NCBI GenBank assembly: GCA_035647615.1
Contig: DASRND010000013.1
Coordinates: forward strand, 44,861-108,860
Direction: 5' to 3'
Length of the DNA stretch: 64,000 nucleotides
Origin: Bacteroidales bacterium
GTDB taxonomy: Bacteria > Bacteroidota > Bacteroidia > Bacteroidales > 4484-276
Below, in pieces: positions 1 to 9,902 of this stretch (within the stretch, counting starts at the first letter, position 1; each line of letters begins with the position of its first letter). The translations under genes were made by a program, and so were the position numbers. A model generated the notes under the pieces. The model was not told where the DNA came from. It saw only the letters and a list, made by a program, of their open reading frames with translations, and ran no database searches.

Positions 1-729
1 GTCGCCGTTGCGTTTCAGGTAATGTTCGGTACGCCAGCGTGCTTCCGAATAACCTGCTTCGCCAAATTCCACTCCGCCGCCATAGGCCTGCGTACCGTCG
101 TTGAACAAAACGTCGCGCAGGTCGTGCTGGTAGCCGCAATGGCAGTGTAGCAATTCGCCAAAAATTCCTTGTTTCACCATGTTGTGGATGGCCATGATAT
201 CGCGGCGGTAGCACACATTTTCGAGAATCATGCAATGGCTGCCACTGCTTTCGGAAGCATTCACCATGTCCCAGCAATCTTCGATGGTGTTGGCTGCCGA
301 CACTTCCAAACCCGTATATTTACCGGCTTTCATGGTATCCACCGCCATGACGGGATGCCAAAGCCACGGCGTAGAAATGACCACGCCCTGAACTTCGGGC
401 AACCGCAACATATCGCGGTAAGCGTATTCGCTGCCGGTAAAAGTGGTCGGCTCGCGATGGCCTGCCTCGCGGATCATTTTCAAAGCTTTGTTGAGCATCT
501 GTCCATCCACATCGCAGATAGCGCTAATTTCTATGTCGTCGCGCTGAAGCAAGTTGAAAAGATGATTTTGCCCACGCAGCCCGGTGCCTATTAGGGCAAT
601 ATTAACTTTGGAGGGTTTCAGCGGATTACCAAAAACCAGAGTGGGGGCAGCAGCTATTGCCAGTCCTGCAATTGACGCTGTTTTTAAAAAAGCCCGTCGT
701 GAGAAATCGTTTTTCATGGAATTTTTCAT
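1..729 (-). CDS. Tat-exported GH109-type oxidoreductase-fold glycosidase, C-terminus cut off by the window edge
   Basis: The reading frame is open to base 1, so about 243 N-terminal codons are visible. The start has SRRAFLK followed by a hydrophobic alanine-rich stretch, a twin-arginine signal, so the protein should be exported folded with its cofactor. Next comes a Rossmann motif (ALIGTGLRG), and further on ENVCYRR and CGYQHDLR, which resemble the Gfo/Idh/MocA-fold glycoside hydrolase family 109 (NAD-dependent alpha-N-acetylgalactosaminidases). Two in-frame ATGs (729 and 717) are possible starts. It lies 32 bp behind the ROK regulator on the same strand, so it is probably co-transcribed with and controlled by it. 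The fold is secure; the substrate is inferred from the family. Confidence 0.85.
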   Translation of the reverse strand, partial: MKNSMKNDFSRRAFLKTASIAGLAIAAAPTLVFGNPLKPSKVNIALIGTGLRGQNHLFNLLQRDDIEISAICDVDGQMLNKALKMIREAGHREPTTFTGSEYAYRDMLRLPEVQGVVISTPWLWHPVMAVDTMKAGKYTGLEVSAANTIEDCWDMVNASESSGSHCMILENVCYRRDIMAIHNMVKQGIFGELLHCHCGYQHDLRDVLFNDGTQAYGGGVEFGEAGYSEARWRTEHYLKRNGD

Positions 730-761
730 TCGTCAGATTGAGAAATATTATTTTGAAAAAA

Positions 762-2018
762 TCAATTATAGTTTAAATCTTCAAAAACATGTTCCATCAC
801 CAGCGCCAGGGCGCCCATCACGGCAGCTTTTTCACCCAGCGTGGAAGTAACCAAACGGGTTGCGTTCTTTATCTGGCCAATGGTGTATTTGTTAAGCGTT
901 TGATGCACCGGGTCGAGCAAAAACTGCTGCGCACGCGACATGTGACCTCCCAGGATAATGGTCTCCGGATTGAAAAGATGGATGAGTGTAGAGAGTCCCT
1001 TGCCAAGGAAATTACCTATCTGGGCAATAAGGCCGATGGCTTCCTGATCGCCTTGAAGTGCTGCATCAATAATGGTATTGCAGTCCATATCGAATGTATG
1101 CTGGGATAATATGGTAGCTTTTCCGGCAGCCACCGTTGCCAGAGCCATGCGCGTAAGGGCGTCGCCCGAAGCCACCGTTTCCAGACAGCCATGTTTTCCG
1201 CACATGCACAACAGGCCATCTTCCTGAATCTTGATATGCCCAAATTCCCCGGCAAAGCCGGAATGTCCCTGGTAAAGCCTTCCGTTGAGGATCATGCCCA
1301 TCCCAATGCCGGAACCAATGTTGATGCACAACACATTCTCCTGGCCGGCAGCACTCCCAAACACATATTCGCCCAGCGCCATCAGACGGGCATCATTGTC
1401 GGTAAATACAGGCTTGCCAAATTTTTCTTCAAATAAAACTCTCACCGATTTCTCGGAAAAATTAAGATGTGAATAGCTCGAACCCGAGCGGGGATCGTTC
1501 AGTCCGGTGATGGCGATGCCAATCCCAAGCACATGATCAAGCTCAACATTTGCTGTAGCTAAAACCCGCATTACCTCCTGATGAACTTCATCGACGAAAG
1601 TCTGCGTATTCTCAAGCTGCCGTTTGAATATTTGAATTTTACCAAGCAACTGATTGCTAAGATTAAAAACGCCAATTTCGGTGGAGCTCAGGCTGATGTT
1701 GATGCCCACTACGAACCGTGCCGGAGCATTGATACCAAACATCAGCGGACGGCGTCCCCCGATACTTTGGCCGATGCCTTCTTCGCGTACCAGACTTTCT
1801 CCGATAAGTTCTTTGAGGAGTTTTTGTATGGATGGCGAGCTCATGTTGGTGAGTTTACAGATTTCAGGATTCGACAACTTTCCTTTGTTGTAGAGGTGGT
1901 ACAGAATGCGCTTTTTCTGCAGATAACGCTTTCGTGAGAGGTTGGTAAAAGTGGCCAGATTCCCGTTTTGCATAAACACCGGGTCGTGGCTTACATGGGT
2001 AGAGATAATTTCGTTCAT
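762..2018 (-). CDS. ROK family transcriptional regulator (NagC/Mlc-like)
   Basis: 418 residues. Residues 25-95 form a winged helix-turn-helix (KLSNPEICKLTNMSSPSIQK). The rest is a ROK sugar-kinase-like domain with the family zinc site CMCGKHGCLE around residue 275. The N-terminal kinase phosphate motif is degenerate (GINISLSSTEIG rather than DxGGTK), as expected of a ROK repressor rather than a sugar kinase. It precedes a GH109 glycosidase gene in the same transcriptional direction, which suggests that a sugar or amino sugar released by that pathway is the inducer. A palindrome overlapping its own putative promoter suggests autorepression. Confidence 0.9.
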   Translation of the reverse strand: MNEIISTHVSHDPVFMQNGNLATFTNLSRKRYLQKKRILYHLYNKGKLSNPEICKLTNMSSPSIQKLLKELIGESLVREEGIGQSIGGRRPLMFGINAPARFVVGINISLSSTEIGVFNLSNQLLGKIQIFKRQLENTQTFVDEVHQEVMRVLATANVELDHVLGIGIAITGLNDPRSGSSYSHLNFSEKSVRVLFEEKFGKPVFTDNDARLMALGEYVFGSAAGQENVLCINIGSGIGMGMILNGRLYQGHSGFAGEFGHIKIQEDGLLCMCGKHGCLETVASGDALTRMALATVAAGKATILSQHTFDMDCNTIIDAALQGDQEAIGLIAQIGNFLGKGLSTLIHLFNPETIILGGHMSRAQQFLLDPVHQTLNKYTIGQIKNATRLVTSTLGEKAAVMGALALVMEHVFEDLNYN

Positions 2019-2384
2019 TGTCCGTTCTTTTTTTGGAAGCCGCTAAATTAAAGATAGTTAACGAACTATTTACTAATGTTTCGTGAATTTTTAAAGGTGG
2101 AGGTGTAGAAGGTTGTAAATGTGGTGATTATAATATGAAAAATTTCTGGTCCCATGGTGTAGAAATTACAAATCACTCCATTTTGAACCCATCATTTTGA
2201 TAATAACATGACCCAACGCAGCGAATTTCAGAAATTAATTGGGAAACGTCATACACGAATTACAATTTGTCTTGAACGTCAGAAATCTAAGGGAAATCAA
2301 ATAATACGTTTTCACAAAATCTGCAGACATCTCGCAGATGCTTGCACAACATCACCTTCTTTTGAAAACCGACTGGAACGACAG
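2019..2384. other. Intergenic region between atpG and the ROK regulator
   Basis: 366 bp downstream of atpG and upstream of the ROK gene. Apart from the putative ROK operator it holds a weak inverted repeat, AATTTCT at 2141-2147 and AGAAATT at 2161-2167, with no T-tract. I see no convincing intrinsic terminator for the ATP synthase operon and no gene. Confidence 0.5.
2049..2069 (-). promoter_or_regulatory. Putative ROK operator overlapping the -7 element
   Basis: On the minus strand the sequence ATAGTTCGTTAACTAT (2054-2069) is a perfect inverted repeat with 6-bp arms and a 4-bp spacer. It overlaps TATCTTTA (2049-2056), a one-mismatch version of the Bacteroidota -7 box TAnnTTTG, 31 bp upstream of the ROK start codon. 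Binding here would block transcription of the regulator and the GH109 gene behind it. The palindrome is seen directly; its function is inferred. Confidence 0.4.
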
Positions 2385-3272
2385 CTACCTCAACGCTTCG
2401 GCGCCACTTACGATCTCCAATATTTCGTTGGTGATGGCTGCCTGACGGGCTTTGTTGTAGGATAGCCTGAGGCTTTTGATGAGCTCGTCGGCGTTGTCGG
2501 TGGCTTTGTGCATGGCAGTCATGCGGGCACCGTGTTCAGAAGCGGCCGAGTCGAGCAGCGCCTTGTATAATTGTATGGTCAAGGCTTTTGGGATGAGTTG
2601 GAGGAGAATTTCTTCCTTGGATGGCTCGAAGAGGTAATAGATATTGCTTTTCTCTTTGGCGGAATCCGATATTGATTCCTGCGGCGCTATGGGCAGAAGT
2701 TGCTCAATGGTTAGCAACTGGACAGCAGCATTTTTAAACTGATTGTAAACGATATCGATGCGATCGTACTTTCCATCGGCAAATTCTTTCTGCAGCATTT
2801 GAGCCAAAGCTTCCACGTTTTCGAACGACAGATCGTCGAGCAGTTGATCGTTTCGACGTGCCACATCAATTTTTCTTGATTTGAGAAATTCGAATACTCT
2901 TTTGCCAATGGTAAAGATATCTACCTGTCCGGCTTCAAATTGTGGTCTGTAATTTTGGAGTAGGTGTTCCATTGCCTCTTTGGCCACGTTAGCATTAAAG
3001 GGGCCTGATAGTCCCCGATTGGAGGCAATTGCCACGATTAATACTTTTTCGGGTGCCCGCTGCTCCGTGTAAATGCTCCCAATGTTCTCGCCCAGGCTGG
3101 CACTGATGTGATCCACAATCTCAGTCAATTTTAAAGCATAAGGACGCATGTTGTGCAAGGCTCTTTGCGCTTTGCGCAACTTGGCCGCCGATACCATCTT
3201 CATGGCGCTGGTAATTTGCTTGGTAGAATTTACCGAATCAATGCGTGAACGTACTTCCTTTAAATTGGCCAT
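2385..3272 (-). CDS. atpG: ATP synthase F1 gamma subunit
   Basis: 295 residues, normal length for the family. This is the central rotor stalk of the F1 sector, turning inside the alpha3-beta3 hexamer and coupling it to the c-ring. The N-terminal helix (NSTKQITSAMKMVSAAKLRKAQ region) and the C-terminal helix (SYNKARQAAITNEILEIV) are the conserved coiled-coil that forms the shaft. It is the last gene of the atpDCBEFHAG operon, 69 bp after atpA. Confidence 0.97.
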   Translation of the reverse strand: MANLKEVRSRIDSVNSTKQITSAMKMVSAAKLRKAQRALHNMRPYALKLTEIVDHISASLGENIGSIYTEQRAPEKVLIVAIASNRGLSGPFNANVAKEAMEHLLQNYRPQFEAGQVDIFTIGKRVFEFLKSRKIDVARRNDQLLDDLSFENVEALAQMLQKEFADGKYDRIDIVYNQFKNAAVQLLTIEQLLPIAPQESISDSAKEKSNIYYLFEPSKEEILLQLIPKALTIQLYKALLDSAASEHGARMTAMHKATDNADELIKSLRLSYNKARQAAITNEILEIVSGAEALR

Positions 3273-3341
3273 TGTATTATTAAAATATCAAAACTAAAAA
3301 TGCTGATGCAATAATCATTTACCCGACAACCTTTTTCTTTG

Positions 3342-4928
3342 TTACTGTTTCGCGTATTTACCAGCAACTTCACGTGCTACTTTTTCGAGTGTCTCGGCAT
3401 CATCGTCCAGCAGCTTGCCGTCACGCAAATTTTTAAGAAGATTACTGTGTTGAACTTCGAGCTGGTGCAGAAATTCTATTTCAAAGTCGCGAATGCTGTT
3501 CAATGGCACTCTGCGCAGAAGTCCGCGGACGCCGCAAAAGATGATGGCAACCTGTTGCTCTACCGACATAGGAGAATATTGTGGCTGCTTAAGTATCTCC
3601 ACATTACGGCGACCTTTTTCGAGCACATTCATGGTAGCAGCATCCAGGTCGGAGCCAAATTTGGCGAAAGCTTCCAGTTCGCGAAACTGTGCCTGGTCAA
3701 GCTTTAGCGTGCCTGCTACTTTCTTCATCGATTTGATCTGGGCATTACCACCCACCCTCGACACCGAGATACCCACATTGATAGCCGGACGGATACCTGC
3801 GTTGAACAGGTTCGACTCGAGGAATATTTGTCCGTCGGTAATAGAAATAACGTTGGTAGGAATGTAGGCAGAAACGTCGCCGGCCTGTGTTTCGATGATG
3901 GGTAAAGCTGTGAGTGAACCACCGCCTTTTACCATGTGCCGGATGGAATCGGGCAGGTCGTTCATCTGACGAGCTATGTCGTCGTTGTCGATAATTTTGG
4001 CAGCGCGTTCGAGCAGGCGAGAGTGCAGATAAAAAACGTCGCCGGGATAAGCTTCGCGGCCAGGCGGACGGCGCAACAGCAACGACACTTCGCGGTAAGC
4101 TACTGCCTGCTTCGACAAGTCGTCGAAAATGACGAGTGCCGGACGACCGGTGTCGCGGAAAAATTCGCCGATAGCGGCGCCGGCAAAGGGCGCATAAAAT
4201 TGCATGGCAGCCGGATCGCTGGCGGTGGCTGTAACGATGACGGTGTATGGCAGCGCACCTTTGTCTTCGAGTATTTTTACAATGTTGGCCACCGTGGATC
4301 CTTTTTGTCCGGAAGCCACATAGATGCAATACACAGGTTCGCCTTTGTCGAAAAATTCTTTTTGGTTAATGATGGTGTCAATAGCAATGGCTGTTTTCCC
4401 CGTCTGGCGGTCGCCGATAATTAGCTCGCGCTGGCCCCGGCCAATAGGAATCATGGCATCCACAGCTTTAAGTCCTGTCTGCAGCGGCTCGTTTACCGGC
4501 TGCCGGTAGATTACTCCCGGTGCTTTGCGCTCCAGGGGCAGCTCCCACGTCTCGCCTTGTATCTCGCCTTTGCCGTCGATGGGCTGACCCAGCGTGTTGA
4601 TGACACGCCCCAGCAATCCCATTCCTACATTAATGGACGCGATACGTCCGGTACGTTTCACTGTGTCGCCCTCTTTCACATCACGCACCTCGCCCAGCAA
4701 CACAATTCCTACGTTGTCCTGTTCCAGATTGAGAACGATACCTTTTAAATTTCCTTTTTCAAATTCTACCAGCTCGCCCGACTCAGCATTGCTCAATCCA
4801 TACACACGGGCAATGCCGTCGCCTATCGTAAGCACCGAACCGGTTTCTTCGAGCTCGCTCTCGGTCTTGAAACCGGCAAGTTCCTGACGTAATATTTCCG
4901 ATACTTCGGCGGGTCTTATCTGTGACAT
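3342..4928 (-). CDS. atpA: ATP synthase F1 alpha subunit
   Basis: 528 residues. Non-catalytic nucleotide-binding subunit of F1. An N-terminal beta-barrel is followed by the P-loop GDRQTGKT at residues 172-179 and the conserved [27 protein letters not shown] stretch around residues 283-309. The C-terminal helical domain is complete. It follows atpH by 39 bp in the operon and precedes atpG. No anomalies. Confidence 0.98.
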   Translation of the reverse strand: MSQIRPAEVSEILRQELAGFKTESELEETGSVLTIGDGIARVYGLSNAESGELVEFEKGNLKGIVLNLEQDNVGIVLLGEVRDVKEGDTVKRTGRIASINVGMGLLGRVINTLGQPIDGKGEIQGETWELPLERKAPGVIYRQPVNEPLQTGLKAVDAMIPIGRGQRELIIGDRQTGKTAIAIDTIINQKEFFDKGEPVYCIYVASGQKGSTVANIVKILEDKGALPYTVIVTATASDPAAMQFYAPFAGAAIGEFFRDTGRPALVIFDDLSKQAVAYREVSLLLRRPPGREAYPGDVFYLHSRLLERAAKIIDNDDIARQMNDLPDSIRHMVKGGGSLTALPIIETQAGDVSAYIPTNVISITDGQIFLESNLFNAGIRPAINVGISVSRVGGNAQIKSMKKVAGTLKLDQAQFRELEAFAKFGSDLDAATMNVLEKGRRNVEILKQPQYSPMSVEQQVAIIFCGVRGLLRRVPLNSIRDFEIEFLHQLEVQHSNLLKNLRDGKLLDDDAETLEKVAREVAGKYAKQ

Positions 4929-4967
4929 ATCTCGTGTTGTTGTTAATTCATTTTTTTTAATAAAAAT

Positions 4968-5525
4968 CTAAAATCCTTTGACGTATGGGTTCTCCTCGAA
5001 TGTCTTATGAAGTCTGTCGAGTTTGCGCCGTATGCTGGCGTCGTATTTCTTGTTGTCGAAATTGAGCACAAAACCACCGATCACCTCAGGGTCAATGTGC
5101 TCGATGAGTTCTATTTTATGATCCAAATCCTTGTGGAGCATCTCCAATAGGTTTTTGCGTGTCTCTTCGTCAAGTGGCGCCGAGGTGGTAAGCTTCACGG
5201 GGAGGATGCGGTGGTGTTTTTTGTAAATAACAACAAAAGCATCTGCGATCTCCTTCAGGAACACCTCACGTTCTTTGCGGGTTATTAGCTGCAGAAAGCG
5301 CATGGTAAGCTCGTCGAGATGCCGGCCGAAAACACCATTAATAATACGGGTTTTTTTACCATCAGACACAACAGGGCTGCTCAACAACCTGCGGAAATGT
5401 GGATTTTCAGCAACCACTTCCTGTATCAGTTTCACATCATCATTGATACGCTCCAGCCGGTTCATCTCCAGTGACAGATTGAAAAGTGCCTGCGCATATC
5501 GTTTTGAAATGATGGCTAAATCCAT
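4968..5525 (-). CDS. atpH: ATP synthase F1 delta subunit
   Basis: 185 residues, the usual size for bacterial delta (OSCP). It links the peripheral stalk b-subunits to the top of F1. The N-terminal helical bundle (ISKRYAQALFNLSLE) and the C-terminal signature DPEVIGGFVLNFDNKKYDAS with the conserved GGF are visible. It lies 12 bp downstream of atpF and upstream of atpA. Confidence 0.96.
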   Translation of the reverse strand: MDLAIISKRYAQALFNLSLEMNRLERINDDVKLIQEVVAENPHFRRLLSSPVVSDGKKTRIINGVFGRHLDELTMRFLQLITRKEREVFLKEIADAFVVIYKKHHRILPVKLTTSAPLDEETRKNLLEMLHKDLDHKIELIEHIDPEVIGGFVLNFDNKKYDASIRRKLDRLHKTFEENPYVKGF

Positions 5526-5537
5526 GGTTGCAGCGGT

Positions 5538-6032
5538 TTAGTTAAGGCTTGTTTTACGAATGAGTTCTCCGGCATATTCGTTCTGCTTTTCTTTGTTGTC
5601 GAGTTCGCGTTTCAAAACCTTCTCAGCAATCTCTATGGAAAGCAGGGCAATCTGATTTCTCAAATCCACCATGGCGGCTTTCTTATCGTTTTCGATGGTC
5701 TCGCGGGCACTCTCGATGATGCGGTTAGCTTCATCAGTACCTTTTTGGCGTGCCTCTTCGATGATTTTTTCTTTTATCACCCTTGCCTGTTGCAGCAAAG
5801 CATCCCGCTCTTCTTTGGCTTCGGCCAGCATTTGCTCGTTGCTAAACTTCATATCCAGCATTTCCTGACGTGCCTTGTCGGCCTGATGCAAAGCATCATC
5901 AATAGAGTCTTCTCGTTCTGACAAAGACTTCATGATAGGCTTCCAGGCAAAGCGTCCCAGGATGTAAAGTAAGACACCAAAAGCCAGCGTCATCCAGAAG
6001 ATTAGCCCTAATCCGGGGGTAACTAATTCCAT
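5538..6032 (-). CDS. atpF: ATP synthase Fo b subunit
   Basis: 164 residues. One N-terminal transmembrane helix (GLIFWMTLAFGVLLYILGRF, residues 8-27) is followed by a long, highly charged helix that dimerises as the peripheral stalk. It is separated from the upstream atpE by a 94-bp gap containing a strong hairpin, the most conspicuous structured gap in the operon. Confidence 0.96.
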   Translation of the reverse strand: MELVTPGLGLIFWMTLAFGVLLYILGRFAWKPIMKSLSEREDSIDDALHQADKARQEMLDMKFSNEQMLAEAKEERDALLQQARVIKEKIIEEARQKGTDEANRIIESARETIENDKKAAMVDLRNQIALLSIEIAEKVLKRELDNKEKQNEYAGELIRKTSLN

Positions 6033-6083
6033 AACTTATCAAGCATTATTTTGATTCGGAATCATAAAATTCATTTAATAAAA

Positions 6084-6118
6084 ATCCTGCCTCCCGGTCA
6101 TACACCGGGTTGCAGGAT
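6084..6118 (-). terminator. Strong hairpin with T-tract immediately behind atpE, inside the ATP synthase operon
   Basis: On the minus strand, 8 nt after the atpE stop, ATCCTGC and CCCGGT pair with ACCGGG and GCAGGAT across a 5-nt loop (GTATG), with one small AA/AG internal loop, and are followed by TTTTTATT. That is 13 base pairs with a U-tract, the form of an intrinsic terminator or a 3'-end-stabilising stem. Because atpF, atpH, atpA and atpG lie downstream, it cannot be an absolute stop; partial termination or a processing barrier that raises c-subunit mRNA is likely. The structure is seen; the function is inferred. Confidence 0.7.
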
Positions 6119-6126
6119 CTGTTTTG

Positions 6127-6387
6127 CTACAGTATCACAATGAGCAGGCACACTACACCAGCAAAGAAGGTAACACCTTCGATGAGTGCCGCAGACACAA
6201 TCATGCTGGAGCGAATGTCGCCGGCAGCTTCCGGTTGACGGGCAATGGCTTCGACGGCAGCACGGCCTATCCCTCCGATGCCGAAGGCGGCTGCAATTGC
6301 TGCTACTCCAGCACCGAAAGCGGCGCCTATTTTTGCGTAAGGTGCAAAATCAGTTGCTACCTGTAATAAGATGGTTAAAAATTCCAT
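6127..6387 (-). CDS. atpE: ATP synthase Fo c subunit (proton-type)
   Basis: 86 residues forming a two-helix hairpin, the rotor-ring proteolipid. The polar loop ARQPE lies at residues 49-53, and the ion-binding glutamate is in LIEGVTF of helix 2. The Na+-type ligands seen in Ilyobacter are missing: the position 13 residues before the loop Arg is Ile instead of Gln, and Gly-Val follows the Glu instead of Ser/Thr, so H+ coupling is predicted. A strong hairpin follows the gene, perhaps helping supply the many c copies needed per complex. Confidence 0.97.
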   Translation of the reverse strand: MEFLTILLQVATDFAPYAKIGAAFGAGVAAIAAAFGIGGIGRAAVEAIARQPEAAGDIRSSMIVSAALIEGVTFFAGVVCLLIVIL

Positions 6388-6466
6388 AATGTTTGTAATA
6401 TTAAAATGTGATTACTTAAAATGCTTTTATTCGATCATTTATTAATAAAAAATTGCAATTCAAAAC

Positions 6467-7633
6467 TCAATGTCCGTCGTCGACAGCCATACCAAAATAT
6501 ATTGCCGAGAGGAGCGTGAATACATACGCCTGGATAAAGGCTACCAACAACTCAAGCATATTCATAAATATTGAGAACATTACCGAAACCACCGAGATAC
6601 TGTAGCCTGCGGCAGCACCCATCTCACCAAAAATAAATATCAGACTGAAAAAGCCCATCACGATGATGTGGCCGGCAGTCATATTGGCAAAAAGTCGCAC
6701 CATCAGTACCAAAGGCTTGGTGAACACACCGAGAAGTTCCACGACGGGCATAAGCGGTATGGGTATCTTGAGCCACCATGGCACGCTGGGCGTGTTAAAA
6801 ATATGCACCCAATAACTGCGTTCAGCGCCCAAATTAGTGACGAAAAAGGTAAATAAAGCAAGCACCCCTGTCACAGCAATATTTCCGGTTACATTGGCGC
6901 CACCCGGAAAAATGGGCACCAGACCCAGCAGGTTGTTAAAAAAAATGAAAAAGAACAAGGTCAGCAAAAACGGCATGAAACGGTCATATTTTTTTTCGCC
7001 AATAGATGCTTTCGCGATGTCGTCGCGAACAAAAAGGATGAGTGGCTCCAGTATCGACTGTATTCCTTTGGGAGCCTTACCGCTTCGACGGCGGTAGGTA
7101 CGTGCTATCGAAACGAAAAGCCAGGTCAATAATATGCCGCTGATGAAAATGGCAAGGACATTTTTGGTAATGGAGAAATCAAGTGGCAGCTCCTCGTTTT
7201 CAACGGTGGTGATGAGTCCATCGTCCTGATTACGCGAAGTAATCATCTCTACAATTTTGCCTTTGTTATCCCCTTCCCGGGGAATAGCGAAACCTTTGTA
7301 TTGCGAATGTCCGTGGTTGAAGCGGCCCGACATAAAAACATGCAACGCACCCTTGTGCCACAAAATGATGGGCAATGGCAGGGTAAGATCAAAATTACCC
7401 AGAGTCAGGATGTGCCACTCGTGGGCATCGATGATGTGATCTATAATAAAATCGCCGGCTTTGAAAGGCTCTTTAGGAGCCGAATCCTGCAGGTTTTTCT
7501 GGTGTACATCAACCTGTGGATTCTCTGTTTGTCCGCCCAGCGACATCACCTGAAAAACTGCAAACAGCAACAAACCGCCAAAGATCAACAGTTTGCGCCG
7601 GAAGCCTGATTTTATATGGAAACGTTTATTCAT
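6467..7633 (-). CDS. atpB: ATP synthase Fo a subunit
   Basis: 388 residues from the ATG at 7633; an in-frame GTG at 7642 is a less likely start. It is much longer than the about 270-residue E. coli protein because of an N-terminal hydrophobic segment (LLIFGGLLLFAVF) and about 130 extra periplasmic residues rich in His and acidic groups, an extension often seen in Bacteroidota. The C-terminal core has five to six membrane helices and the essential stator arginine in LMVRLFANMTAGH. It lies 19 bp after atpC. Confidence 0.96.
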   Translation of the reverse strand: MNKRFHIKSGFRRKLLIFGGLLLFAVFQVMSLGGQTENPQVDVHQKNLQDSAPKEPFKAGDFIIDHIIDAHEWHILTLGNFDLTLPLPIILWHKGALHVFMSGRFNHGHSQYKGFAIPREGDNKGKIVEMITSRNQDDGLITTVENEELPLDFSITKNVLAIFISGILLTWLFVSIARTYRRRSGKAPKGIQSILEPLILFVRDDIAKASIGEKKYDRFMPFLLTLFFFIFFNNLLGLVPIFPGGANVTGNIAVTGVLALFTFFVTNLGAERSYWVHIFNTPSVPWWLKIPIPLMPVVELLGVFTKPLVLMVRLFANMTAGHIIVMGFFSLIFIFGEMGAAAGYSISVVSVMFSIFMNMLELLVAFIQAYVFTLLSAIYFGMAVDDGH

Positions 7634-7652
7634 GCTTTTCACAATTCATTTT

Positions 7653-7889
7653 TTACCCTACCAACACCAGCACATTATTATCCATCACTTCCACTACGCC
7701 ACCGGTAATTTCGTAATAAGAAACAACATCGGAAGCATCTTTTATTCTAACTTTTCCAGCCTCCAGCATTGCGATGAGTGGAGCGTGGTTGTGCAAAATC
7801 GCGAACAAACCACAGACTCCCGGCAACTGCACCAGCTTGCCTTCTCCGGAGAATATTGTTTTTTCGGGTGTTATGATTTCAATTTTCAT
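7653..7889 (-). CDS. atpC: ATP synthase F1 epsilon subunit, beta-sandwich only
   Basis: 78 residues against about 135 in E. coli. Only the N-terminal beta-sandwich is present (MKIEIITPEKTIFSGEG, then LPGVCGLFAILHNHAPLI and the GGVVEVMDNNVLVL strand). The C-terminal alpha-helical hairpin that inhibits ATP hydrolysis in other bacteria is absent. The reading frame ends cleanly with atpB 19 bp later, so this is the native short form, not a frameshift. Short AtpC is common in this phylum. Confidence 0.94.
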   Translation of the reverse strand: MKIEIITPEKTIFSGEGKLVQLPGVCGLFAILHNHAPLIAMLEAGKVRIKDASDVVSYYEITGGVVEVMDNNVLVLVG

Positions 7890-7903
7890 GGTTAAAAAAA
7901 TGC

Positions 7904-9439
<1,536 letters not shown>

Positions 9440-9453
9440 CTAAAAATAGAGGG

Positions 9454-9461
9454 CAAAGATA
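9454..9461 (-). promoter_or_regulatory. Putative -7 element of the ATP synthase operon
   Basis: TATCTTTG on the minus strand matches the Bacteroidota -7 consensus TAnnTTTG and would start transcription about 30 nt upstream of the atpD ATG. No clear TTG -33 box sits 19-21 bp upstream. The element forms part of a small palindrome, GATAGGGCTATC, at 9458-9469. Confidence 0.45.
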
Positions 9462-9567
9462 GCCCTATCTTTTTTTGAATTGTTGCATGTTAGCAATTAT
9501 TAAAAAAACCACCAGCGTTTAAAAAGCCAATATGATTGACTTGGTAAACTAATAGTTTAAAAGATGA

Positions 9568-9750
9568 CTTGCCCAGCTGACAGCGTTTCTGACGCTATTG
9601 GCCTCTTACAAAACTCACGTTGCTCCGGATTTTGCAGAGATTTTGAAAACAGAATTCAAGAAATCCATGCTTGGTATTGTAAGCATTGATGCAATTGTTG
9701 GGTTGAGGAAGAGGTTGTCGGGTTTTCGGATTGACAAGCCAATAATTTGA
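9568..9750 (+). pseudogene. Possible 3' remnant of a lost gene
   Basis: A 60-codon frame with protein-like composition (LAQLTAFLTLLASYKTHVA, then a helix-rich part ending FRIDKPII and TGA) starts directly after an in-frame TGA and has no plausible start or promoter. The remaining intergenic bases 9425-9567 and 9751-9902 hold only promoter-like sequence. I do not recognise the family. It may be a decayed gene tail or a chance frame; low confidence. Confidence 0.25.
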
Positions 9751-9902
9751 AATTTTACCATCAAATTGAAGGATGAAAAACCTTATTTGAACTTCTATCC
9801 TGGTTTTAATTCCATCCTCTCCTAAATCCTATTGTTAGAACTGTGTTGTTCATCACCCGTTTATCTTTTTGCGATCTTTGCCAGCAATTAATATCCCGTA
9901 AA

